Shown: positions 20,001-29,367, counted from the stretch's first letter. The stretch: 64,000 nt of DNA from Pseudomonas fluvialis (GCF_002234375.1 NZ_NMQV01000011.1:1-64000); one strand, 5' to 3'. Program-made: numbers and translations. Notes: generated by a model not told the origin, from the letters alone.

Positions 20001-20151
20001 TGCGCACCACCATGGCCTTGAAGGTAAAGGGGGGATCTTCGCTCTGGCCCAGCTTGCTGTAGGAGATCGCCCCGACCACCGCCAGCAGAACCATTAGATA
20101 AAGGACGATCTGACGGTTCTTCAGTGCCCATTCGGAAAGGTTGAAGTTCAT
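17059..20151 (-). CDS. RND efflux transporter permease (TriC-like)
   Basis: This 1030-residue inner-membrane proton antiporter pumps substrates outward through a tripartite complex. It has the RND plan: TM1 near the N terminus, a large periplasmic loop, TM2-6, a second periplasmic loop and TM8-12. Conserved features include GQSEDPPFTFKAMVVRT early, the TM4 charged segment GLLVDDAIIAVEMM (two adjacent Asp for proton relay) and GRPELMVDLKLGEG opening loop 2. It is preceded by a single adaptor gene. Overall it resembles TriC of P. aeruginosa in my recollection, but TriABC has two adaptors, so I leave the symbol blank. No outer-membrane channel gene is nearby. Confidence 0.92.
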   Translation of the reverse strand: MNFNLSEWALKNRQIVLYLMVLLAVVGAISYSKLGQSEDPPFTFKAMVVRTLWPGATAEEVSRQVTERIEKKLMETGEYDKIVSFSRPGESQVTFIARDSLRSKDIPELWYQIRKKVSDIRHSLPPGVQGPFFNDEFGTTFGNIYALTGEGFDYAVLKDYADRVQLQLQRVKDVGKVELIGLQDEKIWIELSNTKAATLGLPLPLVQQALQQQNAVTSAGFIETPTDRVQLRVSGSFRSVEEIRNFPIRVGDRTLRIGDVAEVQRGFNDPPAPRMRFMGEDAIGLAVSMKPGGDILVLGKALSAEFARIQETLPLGMQLRQVADQPAAVRAGVGEFVRVLAEAVAIVLLVSFFSLGMRTGLVVALSIPLVLAMTFAVMHYLGIGLHKISLGALVVALGLLVDDAIIAVEMMSIKMEQGFSRIKAASYAWTSTAFPMLTGTLITAAGFLPIATAQSGTGEYTRSIFEVVAIALLVSWIAAVVFVPYLGERLLPDLAKLHAAKHGGSGAGHDPYATPFYQRVRYVVGWCVENRGRVLLLTLGLFALSIVLFRFVPQQFFPASGRPELMVDLKLGEGASLRATEEQVARLEVRLREHAEIENYVAYVGTGSPRFYLPLDQQLPATSFAQFVVLAKDVEARERVRSWLIELLNNDFSQLRSRVSRLENGPPVGYPLQFRVSGEHIDTVRELAHQVEEKVRENPHVVNVHLDWQEPSKVVRLDIDQDRARALGVSTADLSAFLQGALSGTLVSQYREGNELIEIQLRGTPDERFGLGQLGSLAVPTDKGRSVALSQVATLTYGFEEGVIWHRNRLPTVTVRADIYGDELPASLTRQILPTLEPIRRQLPDGYLLDVGGTVEDSARGQASVNAGLPLFVVVVLSLLMLQLKSFSRSVMVFLTAPLGLIGVTLFLLLFQQPFGFVAMLGTIALSGMIMRNSVILVDQIEQDIAAGLSRWNAIIEATVRRFRPIVLTALAAVLAMIPLSRSVFFGPMAVAIMGGLIVATALTLLFLPALYAAWFRVRADEPTRPRADH

Positions 20152-20157
20152 CCGCGA

Positions 20158-21261
20158 TTACTCCTTGCCCGCCAGATCAACCGGACGGTTATCGCGATCA
20201 ACCGGTCGTACCCGCAGCCCTTCACGGAGCAGGTGAACGCCGCCCACCACCACCCAATCGTCGCCATGCAGGCCGTTGAGAATGGCCGCACGTTCCTCAT
20301 GGTAGGGACCAATCACCACCGACACGCGCTGCAGACGGCTTTCGCTGCCGCGCACTACCCACACATAAGGCTGGTCGTTATCGGCGCTGAGCGCCGACAG
20401 CGGCACCGACAAGGGGACTTCGCCATCATGCTGGACATGCACCCGGGCACTCTGCCCCGGCTCAGCGGGAACCTTGGTGTCGACAAACGAAACCCGCGCA
20501 GCAAAGGTGCGCGACTGCGAGTCTGCCGAGGGCGCCATCTCGCGAATCACCCCCGGGTAGCGACGACCGGGCTGCGACCACAGCTCAACCTCGACCTGCT
20601 GGCCAATGCGATAACGCTCGTAGCTCTGCTCGGGCAGGCTGATCAGCACCTCGCGCTCGCCATCCGCCGCCAGCACGAATACCGTCTGCCCGGCCGCCAG
20701 CACCTGGCCTACCTCGCCGCGCCGACTGGCAATCACCCCGTTCTGCGGTGCGCGCAACACGGCATAACCAGCCTGGTTGCTGGCTACGTTGTACTCGGCA
20801 CGCACCTGTTTGAGGCGCGCCTCACCGGCACGGTAGAGATTTTCCGCGTTGTCGTACTGCGACTGGCTGACCAACTGACGAGCCAGCAGGGTCTTGTAGC
20901 GATCACGCTCGGCGCGTACCAGCTTGAGATTGGCTTCGGCAGCCGTCACCTGGGCGCGCATGGCTTCCAGTTGCAGGCGCACATCCTGCGGGTCCAGTTC
21001 AGCCAGCGGCTGATCCTTGCGGACCCGCTCGCCGACTTCGACCAGGCGTTTACTCATCTTGCCGCCGATGCGAAAGCCCAGTTCCGGCTCGAAGCGGGCC
21101 CGCACTTCGCCAGGAAAGGTATCCACCAGCGCACCGGCAGGTACCGGCTGCACCACCAGCACCGGACGCGCCGCACTGGCAGTAGGTTCCTCGCTGCCAC
21201 AGGCAGTGAGCAACAGGCCCAATACAGCGGGTATGGCAAGCGGCAAGACATGACGAAACAT
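20158..21261 (-). CDS. RND efflux periplasmic adaptor, lipoprotein
   Basis: This 367-residue membrane-fusion protein links the RND permease to an outer-membrane channel. It has a lipoprotein signal peptide with lipobox LLTAC (Cys at about residue 21), then a barrel-sandwich half-motif (GFRIGGKMSKRLVEVGERVRK), an alpha hairpin (about 95-165), the second lipoyl half (LRAPQNGVIASRRGEVGQVL) and a beta barrel. It starts 6 bases upstream of the permease gene in the same operon. Regulation is probably by the divergent TetR protein. Confidence 0.92.
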   Translation of the reverse strand: MFRHVLPLAIPAVLGLLLTACGSEEPTASAARPVLVVQPVPAGALVDTFPGEVRARFEPELGFRIGGKMSKRLVEVGERVRKDQPLAELDPQDVRLQLEAMRAQVTAAEANLKLVRAERDRYKTLLARQLVSQSQYDNAENLYRAGEARLKQVRAEYNVASNQAGYAVLRAPQNGVIASRRGEVGQVLAAGQTVFVLAADGEREVLISLPEQSYERYRIGQQVEVELWSQPGRRYPGVIREMAPSADSQSRTFAARVSFVDTKVPAEPGQSARVHVQHDGEVPLSVPLSALSADNDQPYVWVVRGSESRLQRVSVVIGPYHEERAAILNGLHGDDWVVVGGVHLLREGLRVRPVDRDNRPVDLAGKE

Positions 21262-21289
21262 GGGAGCAACCTTTGCACAAATAGGGTTA

Positions 21290-21317
21290 TTGGAATATTT
21301 ATACCGGCGAGTATAGT
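21290..21317 (+). promoter_or_regulatory. tetR promoter with embedded inverted repeat
   Basis: TTGGAA (21290-21295) and TATAGT (21312-21317) with a 16-base spacer form a credible promoter for the TetR gene. The inverted repeat TATAC-N6-GTATA (21300-21315) lies in the spacer and overlaps the -10. Any protein bound there would block this promoter and, by position, probably the divergent pump promoter. A TetR autoregulatory operator is the obvious reading but is inferred. Confidence 0.55.
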
Positions 21318-21355
21318 AAAAATAGCAAACCCGCCAGTCCAGTATTTAAACGACG

Positions 21356-22012
21356 ATGTCAGACACTCTTTCCACCAGCCTGTCCACGCCCAGCAACGGC
21401 CCCGGCCGCCCCAAGGATCAGCTCAAACGTCAGGCAATCCTCGACGCCGCCAAGCAGCTGTTCCTCCAGCAGGGCTACGAAGGCACCAGCATGGATGCCA
21501 TTGCCAGCGCCGCGGGCGTTTCCAAGCTCACCGTGTATAGTCACTTCACCGACAAAGAAACCCTGTTTGCCTGCGCCGTGGCCGCCAAATGCGAGGAACA
21601 GTTGCCAGCCACCTATTTTGAGCTGGCAGCAGATGTGCCGATCGAGGCCAGCCTGCTGGCGATCGGGCGGGGCTTCAATACGCTGGTCAACAGCGACGAA
21701 TCACTGGCCCTACAGCGACTGATGACTGCGCAGGGCGGACAGAATCTGCAACTGGCCCAGTTGTTCTTCAATGCCGGCCCGCAGCGCATGCTCGACGCCA
21801 TGCACAAGTTGCTCGAGCAGGCCTGCCAGCGTGGCCAACTGCAGATCGACAACCCGGCACGCGCCGCCGAACACTTCTTCTGCCTGATTCGCGGCGGATG
21901 CAATTTCCGTCTGTTGATCGGCCTGTGCGAGCCGCTCAGCGGTAGTGCCGCAGAAGAGCACGTCAGTGACGTGGTCGGTTTGTTCCTGCGCGCCTACCGC
22001 GCGAGTTCATGA
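21356..22012 (+). CDS. TetR/AcrR family transcriptional regulator
   Basis: This 218-residue repressor-type protein has an N-terminal TetR helix-turn-helix (about 22-68: [40 protein letters not shown]) and a helical ligand-binding C terminus with the LRAYR end typical of AcrR-C relatives. It is divergent from the RND operon with a 94-bp shared control region, so it probably represses the pump until a substrate binds. It ends six bases into the convergent rsmJ stop region. Confidence 0.9.
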   Translation: MSDTLSTSLSTPSNGPGRPKDQLKRQAILDAAKQLFLQQGYEGTSMDAIASAAGVSKLTVYSHFTDKETLFACAVAAKCEEQLPATYFELAADVPIEASLLAIGRGFNTLVNSDESLALQRLMTAQGGQNLQLAQLFFNAGPQRMLDAMHKLLEQACQRGQLQIDNPARAAEHFFCLIRGGCNFRLLIGLCEPLSGSAAEEHVSDVVGLFLRAYRASS

Positions 22013-22792
22013 AAGTTTTTTCTTGGCATAAATGTCATAGCGGCTGGATTTACCCTCCAGGCTGTAACTGGGTGCAGGGCCGCTAATCACCGGCGCCTTG
22101 CGCGGGCGCTTGACCACTACGCGATGGGAAGCCAGTGCCAGTGCTGCCTCCAGCAGGCTGGACGCGTCCTCGTCATCACCCACCAGCGGGCGAAACAGGC
22201 GCATTTCCTTCTTCACCAGAGCACTCTTGTCGCGGTGCGGAAACATCGGATCGAGGTGGATGACCTGCGGCACGTCACCCTGCCAGTCACGCATCAGGGC
22301 AATGGCGTCGCCCTCCAGCAGCTGCATGCGCGCCACGATGGCAGCCACCTGATCATCAGTCGCGGCACGCCGCAGGCCATCGGCCAGCAGTGCCGCGATC
22401 ACCGCCTGCCGTTCGCACATCTGCACCCGGCACCCCAGACTGGCCAGCACAAACGCATCACGCCCCAATCCCGCCGTAGCCTCCAGCACATGGGGACGAA
22501 TCCCCGGAGCCAGGCCCACCGCCTTGGCAATCATCTGCCCGGCGCCACCTCCGAACTGGCGACGGTGCGCCAGCGCACCTTCAACAAAATCGACGCGCAC
22601 CGGCCCCGGCGCCTGCGGTCCCAACTCGACCAACTGCAAACCCTGTTCACCTAGTTGCAGGGCAAAATCCGCCACCGTCGTCTGATACGCCAGGCCGAGT
22701 TGTGCCGCCAATGCCTGAGCCGGAAGCGCATATTCAGCTTGCAGGGCTTGCACACTCAGACGCACGGCCTGCCATTCGTCGTTTCTCGCCAT
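22007..22792 (-). CDS. rsmJ: 16S rRNA (guanine(1516)-N2)-methyltransferase RsmJ
   Basis: RsmJ methylates G1516 of 16S rRNA using S-adenosylmethionine. The 261-residue protein carries [19 protein letters not shown], the SAM-binding [19 protein letters not shown] (motif I), [19 protein letters not shown], and VVKRPRKAP near the end. The frame is open further upstream to 22966, but that extension lacks family similarity and would overlap the divergent EF-hand gene, so ATG 22792 (MARNDEWQ) is chosen. Convergent overlap with the TetR gene is 6 bp. Confidence 0.92.
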   Translation of the reverse strand: MARNDEWQAVRLSVQALQAEYALPAQALAAQLGLAYQTTVADFALQLGEQGLQLVELGPQAPGPVRVDFVEGALAHRRQFGGGAGQMIAKAVGLAPGIRPHVLEATAGLGRDAFVLASLGCRVQMCERQAVIAALLADGLRRAATDDQVAAIVARMQLLEGDAIALMRDWQGDVPQVIHLDPMFPHRDKSALVKKEMRLFRPLVGDDEDASSLLEAALALASHRVVVKRPRKAPVISGPAPSYSLEGKSSRYDIYAKKKLS

Positions 22793-22883
22793 CGTCTCGC
22801 TCAATGATTGCCCACCTGCGCCGATAACTCGGCAAAGCGACATTTTGCCAGAGCCCGGCCACCACGTCGCAGCGAGGTGCAGC

Positions 22884-23666
22884 ATGTTCGAGGTCATCAG
22901 CGCGCGCCAAGCCAGCGCGCCCACGCCACGCAGCGACAACCTTGAGCAGCGCTTGCAGAGCGACATCGAAGCCTCGCTCGACTACCAGATCCTCCGTCGT
23001 ACCCTGGGCATTGCCAGCGAGGCGGCGCCCCCTAAAGCTCCCGTGGAAAAGCAGCCCGAAACAGCTGCCGATCCCGAGCAACTCCTGGAAAGCGCCGCCC
23101 GCGACGTGGCACGCTTCGAGCAGGTACTCAGCCAGCGTGAACTGCAGGTAGAGATCGGCCAGCCCGCCACCCCGCAGGTCAGTGATCCGTTGGTGCTTGA
23201 TCTGGCCGGCAATGGTTTCAGTACCACAGGCTTGGAGCGTGGCGTTCGCTTCGACCTGAATGGCGACGGCCGGCAAACCCTGACCAGCATGCCCAGCGGC
23301 GATGACGCGTTGCTGGCCATGGATCGCAATGGCAACGGACGCATTGACGACGGCCGCGAACTGTTTGGTGACCAGCGTGGTGCGGCCAACGGCTTTGCCG
23401 AACTGGCCCGTCTGGATGACAACCGTGACGGACGCCTGGATGCCCAGGATGCGGCCTTCCAGCAGTTACGCCTGCTGCGTTTCGATAGCCAGGGTCGCCA
23501 GCAACTGCAAAGCCTGGAGCAGGCCGGCGTCAGCGCCATCAACCTGCGTGCCCGGGACGTGGACATTGCCCTCGGCGCCTACGACCGCATCGCCCAGCTG
23601 GGCAGCTTCGAGTTTGCTGACGGGCGCAGCGGCCAGGCCGCCGATCTGCTGCTCGCCCAGCGCTAA
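22884..23666 (+). CDS. EF-hand calcium-binding protein, function unknown
   Basis: This 260-residue protein has a charged, Pro/Gln-rich N terminus (1-98) and a C-terminal domain opening with [12 protein letters not shown]. Calcium-binding loops DLNGDGRQT (124-132), [17 protein letters not shown] (147-163) and [12 protein letters not shown] (178-189) follow. This arrangement resembles the DPLVLDLDGDG...ELFGD module found in RTX-type adhesins and hemolysins, here as a free-standing protein. No signal peptide or membrane segment is visible, and the RTX nonapeptides are absent. ATG 22884 follows GCGAGGTG. It is divergent from rsmJ and convergent with the DUF72 gene, six bases away. Confidence 0.75.
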   Translation: MFEVISARQASAPTPRSDNLEQRLQSDIEASLDYQILRRTLGIASEAAPPKAPVEKQPETAADPEQLLESAARDVARFEQVLSQRELQVEIGQPATPQVSDPLVLDLAGNGFSTTGLERGVRFDLNGDGRQTLTSMPSGDDALLAMDRNGNGRIDDGRELFGDQRGAANGFAELARLDDNRDGRLDAQDAAFQQLRLLRFDSQGRQQLQSLEQAGVSAINLRARDVDIALGAYDRIAQLGSFEFADGRSGQAADLLLAQR

Positions 23667-23672
23667 CAAGGC

Positions 23673-24521
23673 TCAGAGCAGCGCGTACTGCTCGCTGGCG
23701 GCAGGCCATGGCAGATCGCTCAGCCCTGGCAGGCGTGCTTGCAACTGGCGGTGAAAACGCCAGGCGAGTAGTGGCGCCAGCTGGTTGTCCGGGGTATGCA
23801 GATAGACATGCGGGGTCAGTCCGGCAGTAATCCAGTCGGCCACCTTGTCCAGCCAGGGCTGCAGGAAGGCATCGTTGGCAGGTAACTGTGGATGACCGAT
23901 GAAACGTAGCTGCGGACTGTCGCTGAACGCCGTCGGACGCACCGGCAGCCGTGGTTTCTTGGCCTGGGCATGGCGTACCGCCGGGCTTTGCAGGGTGCAG
24001 CTGAACAAGGCCCGCGCATCCAGGCAGATACGCTCGACCTGACGATCACGCAACAGGCGGTTGAGCGCCCGCTCCTCTTCACCGCGGGCAAAGAACAGCG
24101 GATGACGTACTTCCACCGCCACGGCCCGTCCCTGCAGGGCATCGAGCAAGGCAACCAGCTCACCCAGACGTGCCGGGGCGAAGCTGGCAGGTAACTGCAA
24201 CCACAACGGATGCACACGACCACCCAGCGGCGCCAGCAACTCAAGGAAACGCTCCAGCAGCGCCTGCTGCCCATACAAACTGGGTGCATGGCTGAGGCTG
24301 CGCGGCAACTTGGCCGTGAAACGAAAGTGCGCCGGCATGTGCTGCGCCCAGCGCCGCACCGTCTCGACACTCGGCACGGCATAGAAGGTGGTATTGCCTT
24401 CGACCGTATTGAACACCCTGGCATAGCGTTGCAGGGCGTGGCCAGCCCCGGATTGACTATAGAGGTGCGCGCGCCAGGCCGGCTCGTTCCAGGCCGGGCA
24501 ACCCAGGAAGTACGGCAACAT
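23673..24521 (-). CDS. DUF72 domain protein
   Basis: This 282-residue protein is of the DUF72 (YecE-type) family, a TIM-barrel-like fold. It opens YFLGCPAWNEPAWRAHLY and keeps FNTVEGNTTFYAVPS, FRFTAKLPRSLSH, the mid-barrel AVEVRHPLFF, and LRFIGHP and VYLHTPDN near the end. It begins inside the stop codon of the small upstream gene (TGATG), implying coupling. The biochemical function of the family is not established. Confidence 0.88.
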   Translation of the reverse strand: MLPYFLGCPAWNEPAWRAHLYSQSGAGHALQRYARVFNTVEGNTTFYAVPSVETVRRWAQHMPAHFRFTAKLPRSLSHAPSLYGQQALLERFLELLAPLGGRVHPLWLQLPASFAPARLGELVALLDALQGRAVAVEVRHPLFFARGEEERALNRLLRDRQVERICLDARALFSCTLQSPAVRHAQAKKPRLPVRPTAFSDSPQLRFIGHPQLPANDAFLQPWLDKVADWITAGLTPHVYLHTPDNQLAPLLAWRFHRQLQARLPGLSDLPWPAASEQYALL

Positions 24522-24874
24522 CAGGCGTACAGATCAAGCCCCAGAACCTCTTGGGCATCACTCTGCACCACCATCGCCGAGGTGCTGGCATAGCTAGCCA
24601 GTGCCTGGGCGGCACGTGAGCTGACCTGCGGGCGCAATTCGGAGAACTCGCCATAGTTCTGCGTGCGCGCCGGCAATACCTCGCCAGACGCCGTACCCGC
24701 CTCGGCACGCCGGGTACGCGCGAGATTATCCAACCCCTGGGTCAGGGCGGGACTGACCGGCTGCTGACGCTGCTGCTCAACCTGGCGCTGCACCTCGGGA
24801 TACGGCGTCAGCGCATTGCCGGTACGGCCACTGCGCTCGGGGTTGTAGCCTGCATTGAAGGAATCGATACGCAT
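24521..24874 (-). CDS. Small conserved-type hypothetical protein
   Basis: This 117-residue soluble protein is unrecognised. It is Gln/Ala/Arg rich with a polar, probably disordered N-terminal half (MRIDSFNAGYNPERSGR) and a more regular helical C-terminal half ending in LDLYA. Its stop overlaps the ATG of the DUF72 gene by one base, which argues that it is a real gene. ATG 24874 is chosen over a GTG at 24886; neither has a strong ribosome site. No signal peptide is visible. Confidence 0.65.
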   Translation of the reverse strand: MRIDSFNAGYNPERSGRTGNALTPYPEVQRQVEQQRQQPVSPALTQGLDNLARTRRAEAGTASGEVLPARTQNYGEFSELRPQVSSRAAQALASYASTSAMVVQSDAQEVLGLDLYA

Positions 24875-24947
24875 CGTACGCAACACTACCCGGGAGAATC
24901 TGAGGAAAATCTAGCCTTCGCCGTGCAGCTTGGCAATCTGCCAGTGG

Positions 24948-25631
24948 TCAGCCGGCACTGGCCTGCTTGGGCGTGGCGACATTGTCACGCAGATAGACCG
25001 GCTGAGCCTGCTCGGCCGGCAGTGCCTCACCACGTTGCCAGGCAAAGCGTGCCAACTGCAGGATATCCAGGGCATGCGGCAACAAGTCGGCCTGCTGCCT
25101 GGGCACCTGGGGAAGCCGTGCCGCATGGCTGCCCCAGCCCGTCCCCGCGGCGAACCATTCGCTGGCCTCGCCCATCGGCAGACGAACGGCCTCCGGCGGC
25201 AGCACCGCTTCCTCTTGGCAGGCACGCATCTCGCCCTGCTCCAGGCGATAGCAACCCCAGTAGACTTCATCCATCCGGGCATCGATGGCACTGGCCACCT
25301 GCGTCGCCCCTTGCTCGCGCCAGGCACGCTGTGCCAGAGCAGCCAGGTTGGACACCGGCAGCACCGGACGCTGCAAGGCAAACGCCAATCCCTGCACCAC
25401 GCCAATGGCAATACGCACCCCTGTAAAGGCGCCGGGGCCACGACCGAAGGCAATCCCATCCAGCTGGCTCAGGCTCAGCCCAGCCTCGCTCAACAGGTGC
25501 TGGATCATCGGCAGCAGGCGCTGGGCATGCAAACGGGGGATCACCTGATAGTCGCTCAGGCAGCGCCCATCGTGCAGCACGGCAACAGAGCAGGCTTCAG
25601 TGGCGGTATCCAAGGCCAGCAGAGTAGTCAT
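24948..25631 (-). CDS. tsaB: tRNA threonylcarbamoyladenosine biosynthesis protein TsaB
   Basis: TsaB is the non-catalytic partner of TsaD in forming t6A37 in ANN-decoding tRNAs. The 227-residue protein begins MTTLLALDTATEACSVAVLHDG, has the dimerisation-helix motif LLPMIQHLLSEAGLSLSQLD and the family block DGIAFGRGPGAFTGVRIAIGVVQGLA. ATG 25631 follows CCGGAG; an in-frame TTG six bases upstream is rejected. It lies downstream of adk and its terminator hairpin, in the same direction. Confidence 0.95.
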   Translation of the reverse strand: MTTLLALDTATEACSVAVLHDGRCLSDYQVIPRLHAQRLLPMIQHLLSEAGLSLSQLDGIAFGRGPGAFTGVRIAIGVVQGLAFALQRPVLPVSNLAALAQRAWREQGATQVASAIDARMDEVYWGCYRLEQGEMRACQEEAVLPPEAVRLPMGEASEWFAAGTGWGSHAARLPQVPRQQADLLPHALDILQLARFAWQRGEALPAEQAQPVYLRDNVATPKQASAG

Positions 25632-25669
25632 GGGCAACTCCGGTCAACAAGGGCGAAGATGATAAACGA

Positions 25670-25693
25670 CAACGGCCCGCAAGCGGGCCGTTG
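25670..25693 (-). terminator. adk terminator hairpin
   Basis: CAACGGCCCGC and its exact complement flank a two-base centre, giving a stem of about 10 bp, 18 bases downstream of the adk stop. On the minus strand it is followed by TCGTTTAT, a weak U-rich tail. It may attenuate rather than fully stop transcription into tsaB. Confidence 0.65.
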
Positions 25694-25711
25694 CATGACA
25701 TACCGAACGGC

Positions 25712-26359
25712 TTAACTGAGCGCAGCCAGGACCTTCGCAGTGATCTCTTCCACCGAACCCACACCCTCTACCTTGGAGCACTTGGGCGTTTGCTCGACGG
25801 CGGCCAGGCGCGAGTAGAAATCCACCAGCGGCTTGGTCTGCTCGTGATACAGCGCCAGACGCTTGCGTACGGTTTCCTCGCTGTCATCAGCACGCTGAAT
25901 CAGCGCATCGCCTGTCTCGTCGTCAACACCGGCCACCTTGGGCGGATTGTGCTCGACGTGATAAACGCGGCCAGACGCTTCATGCACCCGGCGACCGGAA
26001 ATGCGCTTGACGATTTCTTCATCGTCCACAGCGATTTCCAGCACATGATCAAGCTTCACACCGGCCTGCTGCAAAGCCTCTGCCTGAGGAATGGTGCGCG
26101 GGAAGCCATCAAACAGGAAGCCATTGGCACAGTCATCCTGGGTCAGGCGTTCCTTGATCAGGGCAATGATGATCTCGTCGGAGACCAGGCCACCGCTGGC
26201 CATGATGTCCTTGACCTGCAGGCCCAGCGGGGAGCCCGCCTTGACGGCGGCGCGCAGCATGTCACCCGTGGAGATTTGCGGGATTGCGAACTTCTCGGTG
26301 ATGAAGCGAGCCTGGGTACCTTTACCGGCACCGGGCGCCCCCAACAGAATCACGCGCAT
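25712..26359 (-). CDS. adk: Adenylate kinase
   Basis: Adk catalyses ATP + AMP to 2 ADP and keeps adenylate pools in balance. The 215-residue length is that of the long bacterial form. It has the P-loop [11 protein letters not shown] (7-17), the AMP-site region [20 protein letters not shown], and a LID domain around [15 protein letters not shown] without the zinc-binding cysteines. The upstream neighbour in the same direction is ppc, 330 bp away. Confidence 0.98.
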   Translation of the reverse strand: MRVILLGAPGAGKGTQARFITEKFAIPQISTGDMLRAAVKAGSPLGLQVKDIMASGGLVSDEIIIALIKERLTQDDCANGFLFDGFPRTIPQAEALQQAGVKLDHVLEIAVDDEEIVKRISGRRVHEASGRVYHVEHNPPKVAGVDDETGDALIQRADDSEETVRKRLALYHEQTKPLVDFYSRLAAVEQTPKCSKVEGVGSVEEITAKVLAALS

Positions 26360-26689
26360 CGTTGTGCTCCTAAAACAGTTTCAAAAGGCTCGGACAGGCC
26401 GCTCGGGCCCATCGCAGGTATTCGTTTCGCGCCTGGCATACAGGTCGCTGGGACTGGGGTGACGCTGTCGGCCTGGTGTCGCCTGGCACACGCCTGTCGA
26501 TGACCGTGCCGACCTGCCATACGGCTCTCGTCGACACGCCCGGAGTCATGTTCCGGCCTGCCGGGCGCAGTGATAATGCGGCCTCGACGGGCGAAAGGGT
26601 TGTCAAGATACACAGCGTATCAACACCTTACAAGCAGCCATAGGTCGCATTCACGCGCGTGACGGCAAGGTCATAGTGTGACCCATTGC
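26360..26689. other. ppc-adk intergenic region
   Basis: This 330-bp region holds no convincing gene on either strand. Features are a perfect 12-bp palindrome TCACGCGCGTGA (26651-26662) just after ppc, the candidate adk promoter at 26605-26633, and a consensus TTGACA on the minus strand (26601-26606) whose nearest -10-like CATTAT (26573-26578) is 22 bases away, too far for a standard promoter. Confidence 0.5.
26605..26633 (-). promoter_or_regulatory. Candidate adk promoter
   Basis: On the minus strand TTGTAA (26628-26633) and TATCTT (26605-26610) are spaced by 17 bases, each matching consensus at four of six positions. A GATAC-N5-GTATC symmetry lies in the spacer and -10. It would leave a leader of about 240 bases before adk. 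Confidence 0.3.
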
Positions 26690-29320
26690 TCAACCGGTAT
26701 TGCGCAGGCCTGCCGCGATCCCCGCCACACTGACCAGCAGCGCCTGTTGCACGGCAGCCTGCTGCGCACCCTCAGGCAGGCGCGAGCGGGCCAATAGCTC
26801 AGCCTGCAGCACATGCAGCGGGTCCAGATAGGTGTTGCGTACCGCCAGCACCGCACGAGTTTCCGGGCTGCCGGCAAGCAGGCAGTCGGCGCCGGTAATT
26901 TCCAGCACACGCGCCTGCGCATCAGCCAGTAACTGGCGCAAGCGCTCACCCAGCGGCCGCAGCGGCGCTGCCACCAGGCGTTCGTCATACAGGCGAGCAA
27001 GATCAGCATCGGTCTTGGCCAGCACCATTTCCAGCATGTCGATGCGCGTACCGAAAAATGGCCAGTCCCTGCGCATCTCACGCAACACCGACAGCTGCCC
27101 GCCCGCCAACGCGTTACCCAACGCGCGCTCCCAGCCCAGCCAGGCTGGCAGCATGAGACGCGTCTGTGTCCAGGCAAAGATCCACGGAATGGCCCGCAGG
27201 CTTTCTACCCCACCTTCGCGACGCTTGGCCGGCCGACTCCCCAACGGCAGACGTCCCAGCTCCTGTTCCGGGGTTGCCTGGCGGAAATACTCGACGAAGC
27301 TGGGCTCCTCGCGCACCACCTGGCGATAGGCTTGCACGCCGTCTGCCGCCAGCTGATCCATGAGCTGACGCCAGGCCGGCTTGGCCTGCGGTGGCGGCGA
27401 CAGGGTGGCCTGCAACACTGCAGCGGTGTAGAGGCTGAGGTTATGCACGGCAATGCCCGGCAAACCGAACTTGAAGCGGATCATTTCGCCCTGCTCGGTA
27501 GTCCGGAAGCGCCCTGCCACCGAACCCGGCGGCTGCGAAAGAATCGCCGCATGGGCCGGTGCACCACCCCGCCCGACCGTACCGCCACGGCCATGGAACA
27601 GCAGTAGTTCCACGTCCTGCGCCTGGCAAACCGCCACCAGTGCTTCCTGCGCACGGTACTGTGCCCAGGCCGCCGCTGTAGTGCCGGCGTCCTTGGCCGA
27701 GTCGGAGTAGCCGATCATCACCTCCTGCGGACCACTCAGGCGCGCCCGGTAACTGGCCAGGCTCAGCAACTGACTGACCACCGGCGCGGCGTTATCCAGA
27801 TCCGCCAGGGTTTCGAACAGCGGCACCACGCGCATGCTGCGCTGCAGCCCGGCCTCCTTGAGCAGCAGCTGCACGGCCAGCACGTCGGAGGCCGCTCCGG
27901 CCATGGAGATCACGTAGGAACCCAGCGAGGCCGCCGGGGCCTGCGCCACCACCCGGCAAGTGGCCAGTACTTCGGCGGTGTCCTCGCTGGCCTGGTAATG
28001 CGCCGGCAACAAGGGCCGTGGGTTGTCCAATTCGGTCTGCAGAAAAGCCAGGCGCTGTGCTTCCGACCAGTCCTGGTAGCAGCCCAGCCCCAGGTAGTTG
28101 GTGATCTCGCTGAGCGCCGCGGCGTGTCGGCTGGAGTCCTGGCGAATATCCAGACGCACCAGGAACAGACCGAAGGTAGCCACCCGGTGCAGGCAATCGC
28201 GCAGCGAGCCGGCGGCAATCACCGACAGGCCACAGGCCTGCAACGAGGCATAGCAGAGCGCCAGGGGCTCCCAGAGTTGCTGGTTATCCTGCAGAACCAG
28301 CGGGCCGGGGGGCAGCTCTTCATGCAATGCCGCATGCGCCCAGGCACGCGTAGCCCGCAAACGCTCACGCAAATGGCGCAGTACCTCACGATAGGGCTCT
28401 GTGCGCGTGCCAGCCTGGGACAGCAGTTCGGCGCTGGCCTGGTGCATGGATAGTTCGGTAATCAGTTGCTCGACATCACGCAGAAAAAGGTCCGCCGCCA
28501 TCCAGCGCGCCAGCAGCAGCACTTCGCGGGTCACCCGCGCAGTGACATTGGGGTTGCCATCGCGGTCGCCGCCCATCCACGAGGAAAAACGCAGCGGCGC
28601 GGCTCCCAGAGGCAAGCCCTGGCCACACGTTTGCTGGACGGCCTGCTCGACCTGACGAAGAAACTCCGGCACAGCCTGCCACAACGAATGCTCGATCACC
28701 GCAAAGCCCCATTTGGCCTCGTCCACCGGAGTCGGCCGCGCATGGCGGATCTCGTCGGTATGCCAGGCCTCGGCCACCAGTTGCTGCAAGCGCTGATGAA
28801 TACGCTGTCGCTCAACCGGTAACAGATCGGCATGATCCAGCGCGGCCAGTTGTGCGGCGATCGCATCGTACTTCTGGATCAGCGTACGGCGGGCCACTTC
28901 GGTGGGGTGAGCAGTCAGGACCAGATCGATGTCCAGACTGCCCAGACGCTGGGCCAAGGCATCCGCCGCGTGGCCCTGCTCGCGCAACTGGCGAAGCAAC
29001 TGCGGCAAGGCTTGTTCGGCCAACTGGGCGGCCTGGCTGGGCGGTTCGCGACGCAACTGCTGGTACTGTTCGGCAATATTGGCCAGGTTGAGAAACTGGC
29101 TGAAGGCGCGCACCACTGGCAACAACTGCGAATCATCCAGGCGGGCCAGTTCCGCCTGCAACGCAGCCTGGCCATCGAGCTGGCGGGAAGCCTTGGCAGC
29201 CTGGCGAATGCGCTCGATACAGGCCAGGAAATCCTCACCGCGATCATCACGAATGGTCTGCCCCAGCAACTCGCCGAGCAGGTGCACGTCTTCACGCAGA
29301 CGCGGATCAATCTTCGACAT
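26690..29320 (-). CDS. ppc: Phosphoenolpyruvate carboxylase
   Basis: Ppc carboxylates PEP to oxaloacetate, replenishing the TCA cycle. The 876-residue length is typical of proteobacterial enzymes. The catalytic His motif [13 protein letters not shown] and the catalytic-loop motif [16 protein letters not shown] are intact. RFGLPG-like activation residues and a C-terminal ending of R-N-T-G are also present, the latter being the conserved aspartate-binding end. ATG 29320 ([11 protein letters not shown]) follows a GGGGGAA ribosome site; the seven-residue upstream extension is rejected. Confidence 0.97.
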   Translation of the reverse strand: MSKIDPRLREDVHLLGELLGQTIRDDRGEDFLACIERIRQAAKASRQLDGQAALQAELARLDDSQLLPVVRAFSQFLNLANIAEQYQQLRREPPSQAAQLAEQALPQLLRQLREQGHAADALAQRLGSLDIDLVLTAHPTEVARRTLIQKYDAIAAQLAALDHADLLPVERQRIHQRLQQLVAEAWHTDEIRHARPTPVDEAKWGFAVIEHSLWQAVPEFLRQVEQAVQQTCGQGLPLGAAPLRFSSWMGGDRDGNPNVTARVTREVLLLARWMAADLFLRDVEQLITELSMHQASAELLSQAGTRTEPYREVLRHLRERLRATRAWAHAALHEELPPGPLVLQDNQQLWEPLALCYASLQACGLSVIAAGSLRDCLHRVATFGLFLVRLDIRQDSSRHAAALSEITNYLGLGCYQDWSEAQRLAFLQTELDNPRPLLPAHYQASEDTAEVLATCRVVAQAPAASLGSYVISMAGAASDVLAVQLLLKEAGLQRSMRVVPLFETLADLDNAAPVVSQLLSLASYRARLSGPQEVMIGYSDSAKDAGTTAAAWAQYRAQEALVAVCQAQDVELLLFHGRGGTVGRGGAPAHAAILSQPPGSVAGRFRTTEQGEMIRFKFGLPGIAVHNLSLYTAAVLQATLSPPPQAKPAWRQLMDQLAADGVQAYRQVVREEPSFVEYFRQATPEQELGRLPLGSRPAKRREGGVESLRAIPWIFAWTQTRLMLPAWLGWERALGNALAGGQLSVLREMRRDWPFFGTRIDMLEMVLAKTDADLARLYDERLVAAPLRPLGERLRQLLADAQARVLEITGADCLLAGSPETRAVLAVRNTYLDPLHVLQAELLARSRLPEGAQQAAVQQALLVSVAGIAAGLRNTG

Positions 29321-29367
29321 GGCCGTTCCCCCGTTAGGCACAAGGCTGTGCCTGCAGTTATAGCTGC

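Noticed and set aside
22793..22966. Longer start for rsmJ
   Set aside because: The extension has no family similarity and overlaps the divergent EF-hand gene and its ribosome site.
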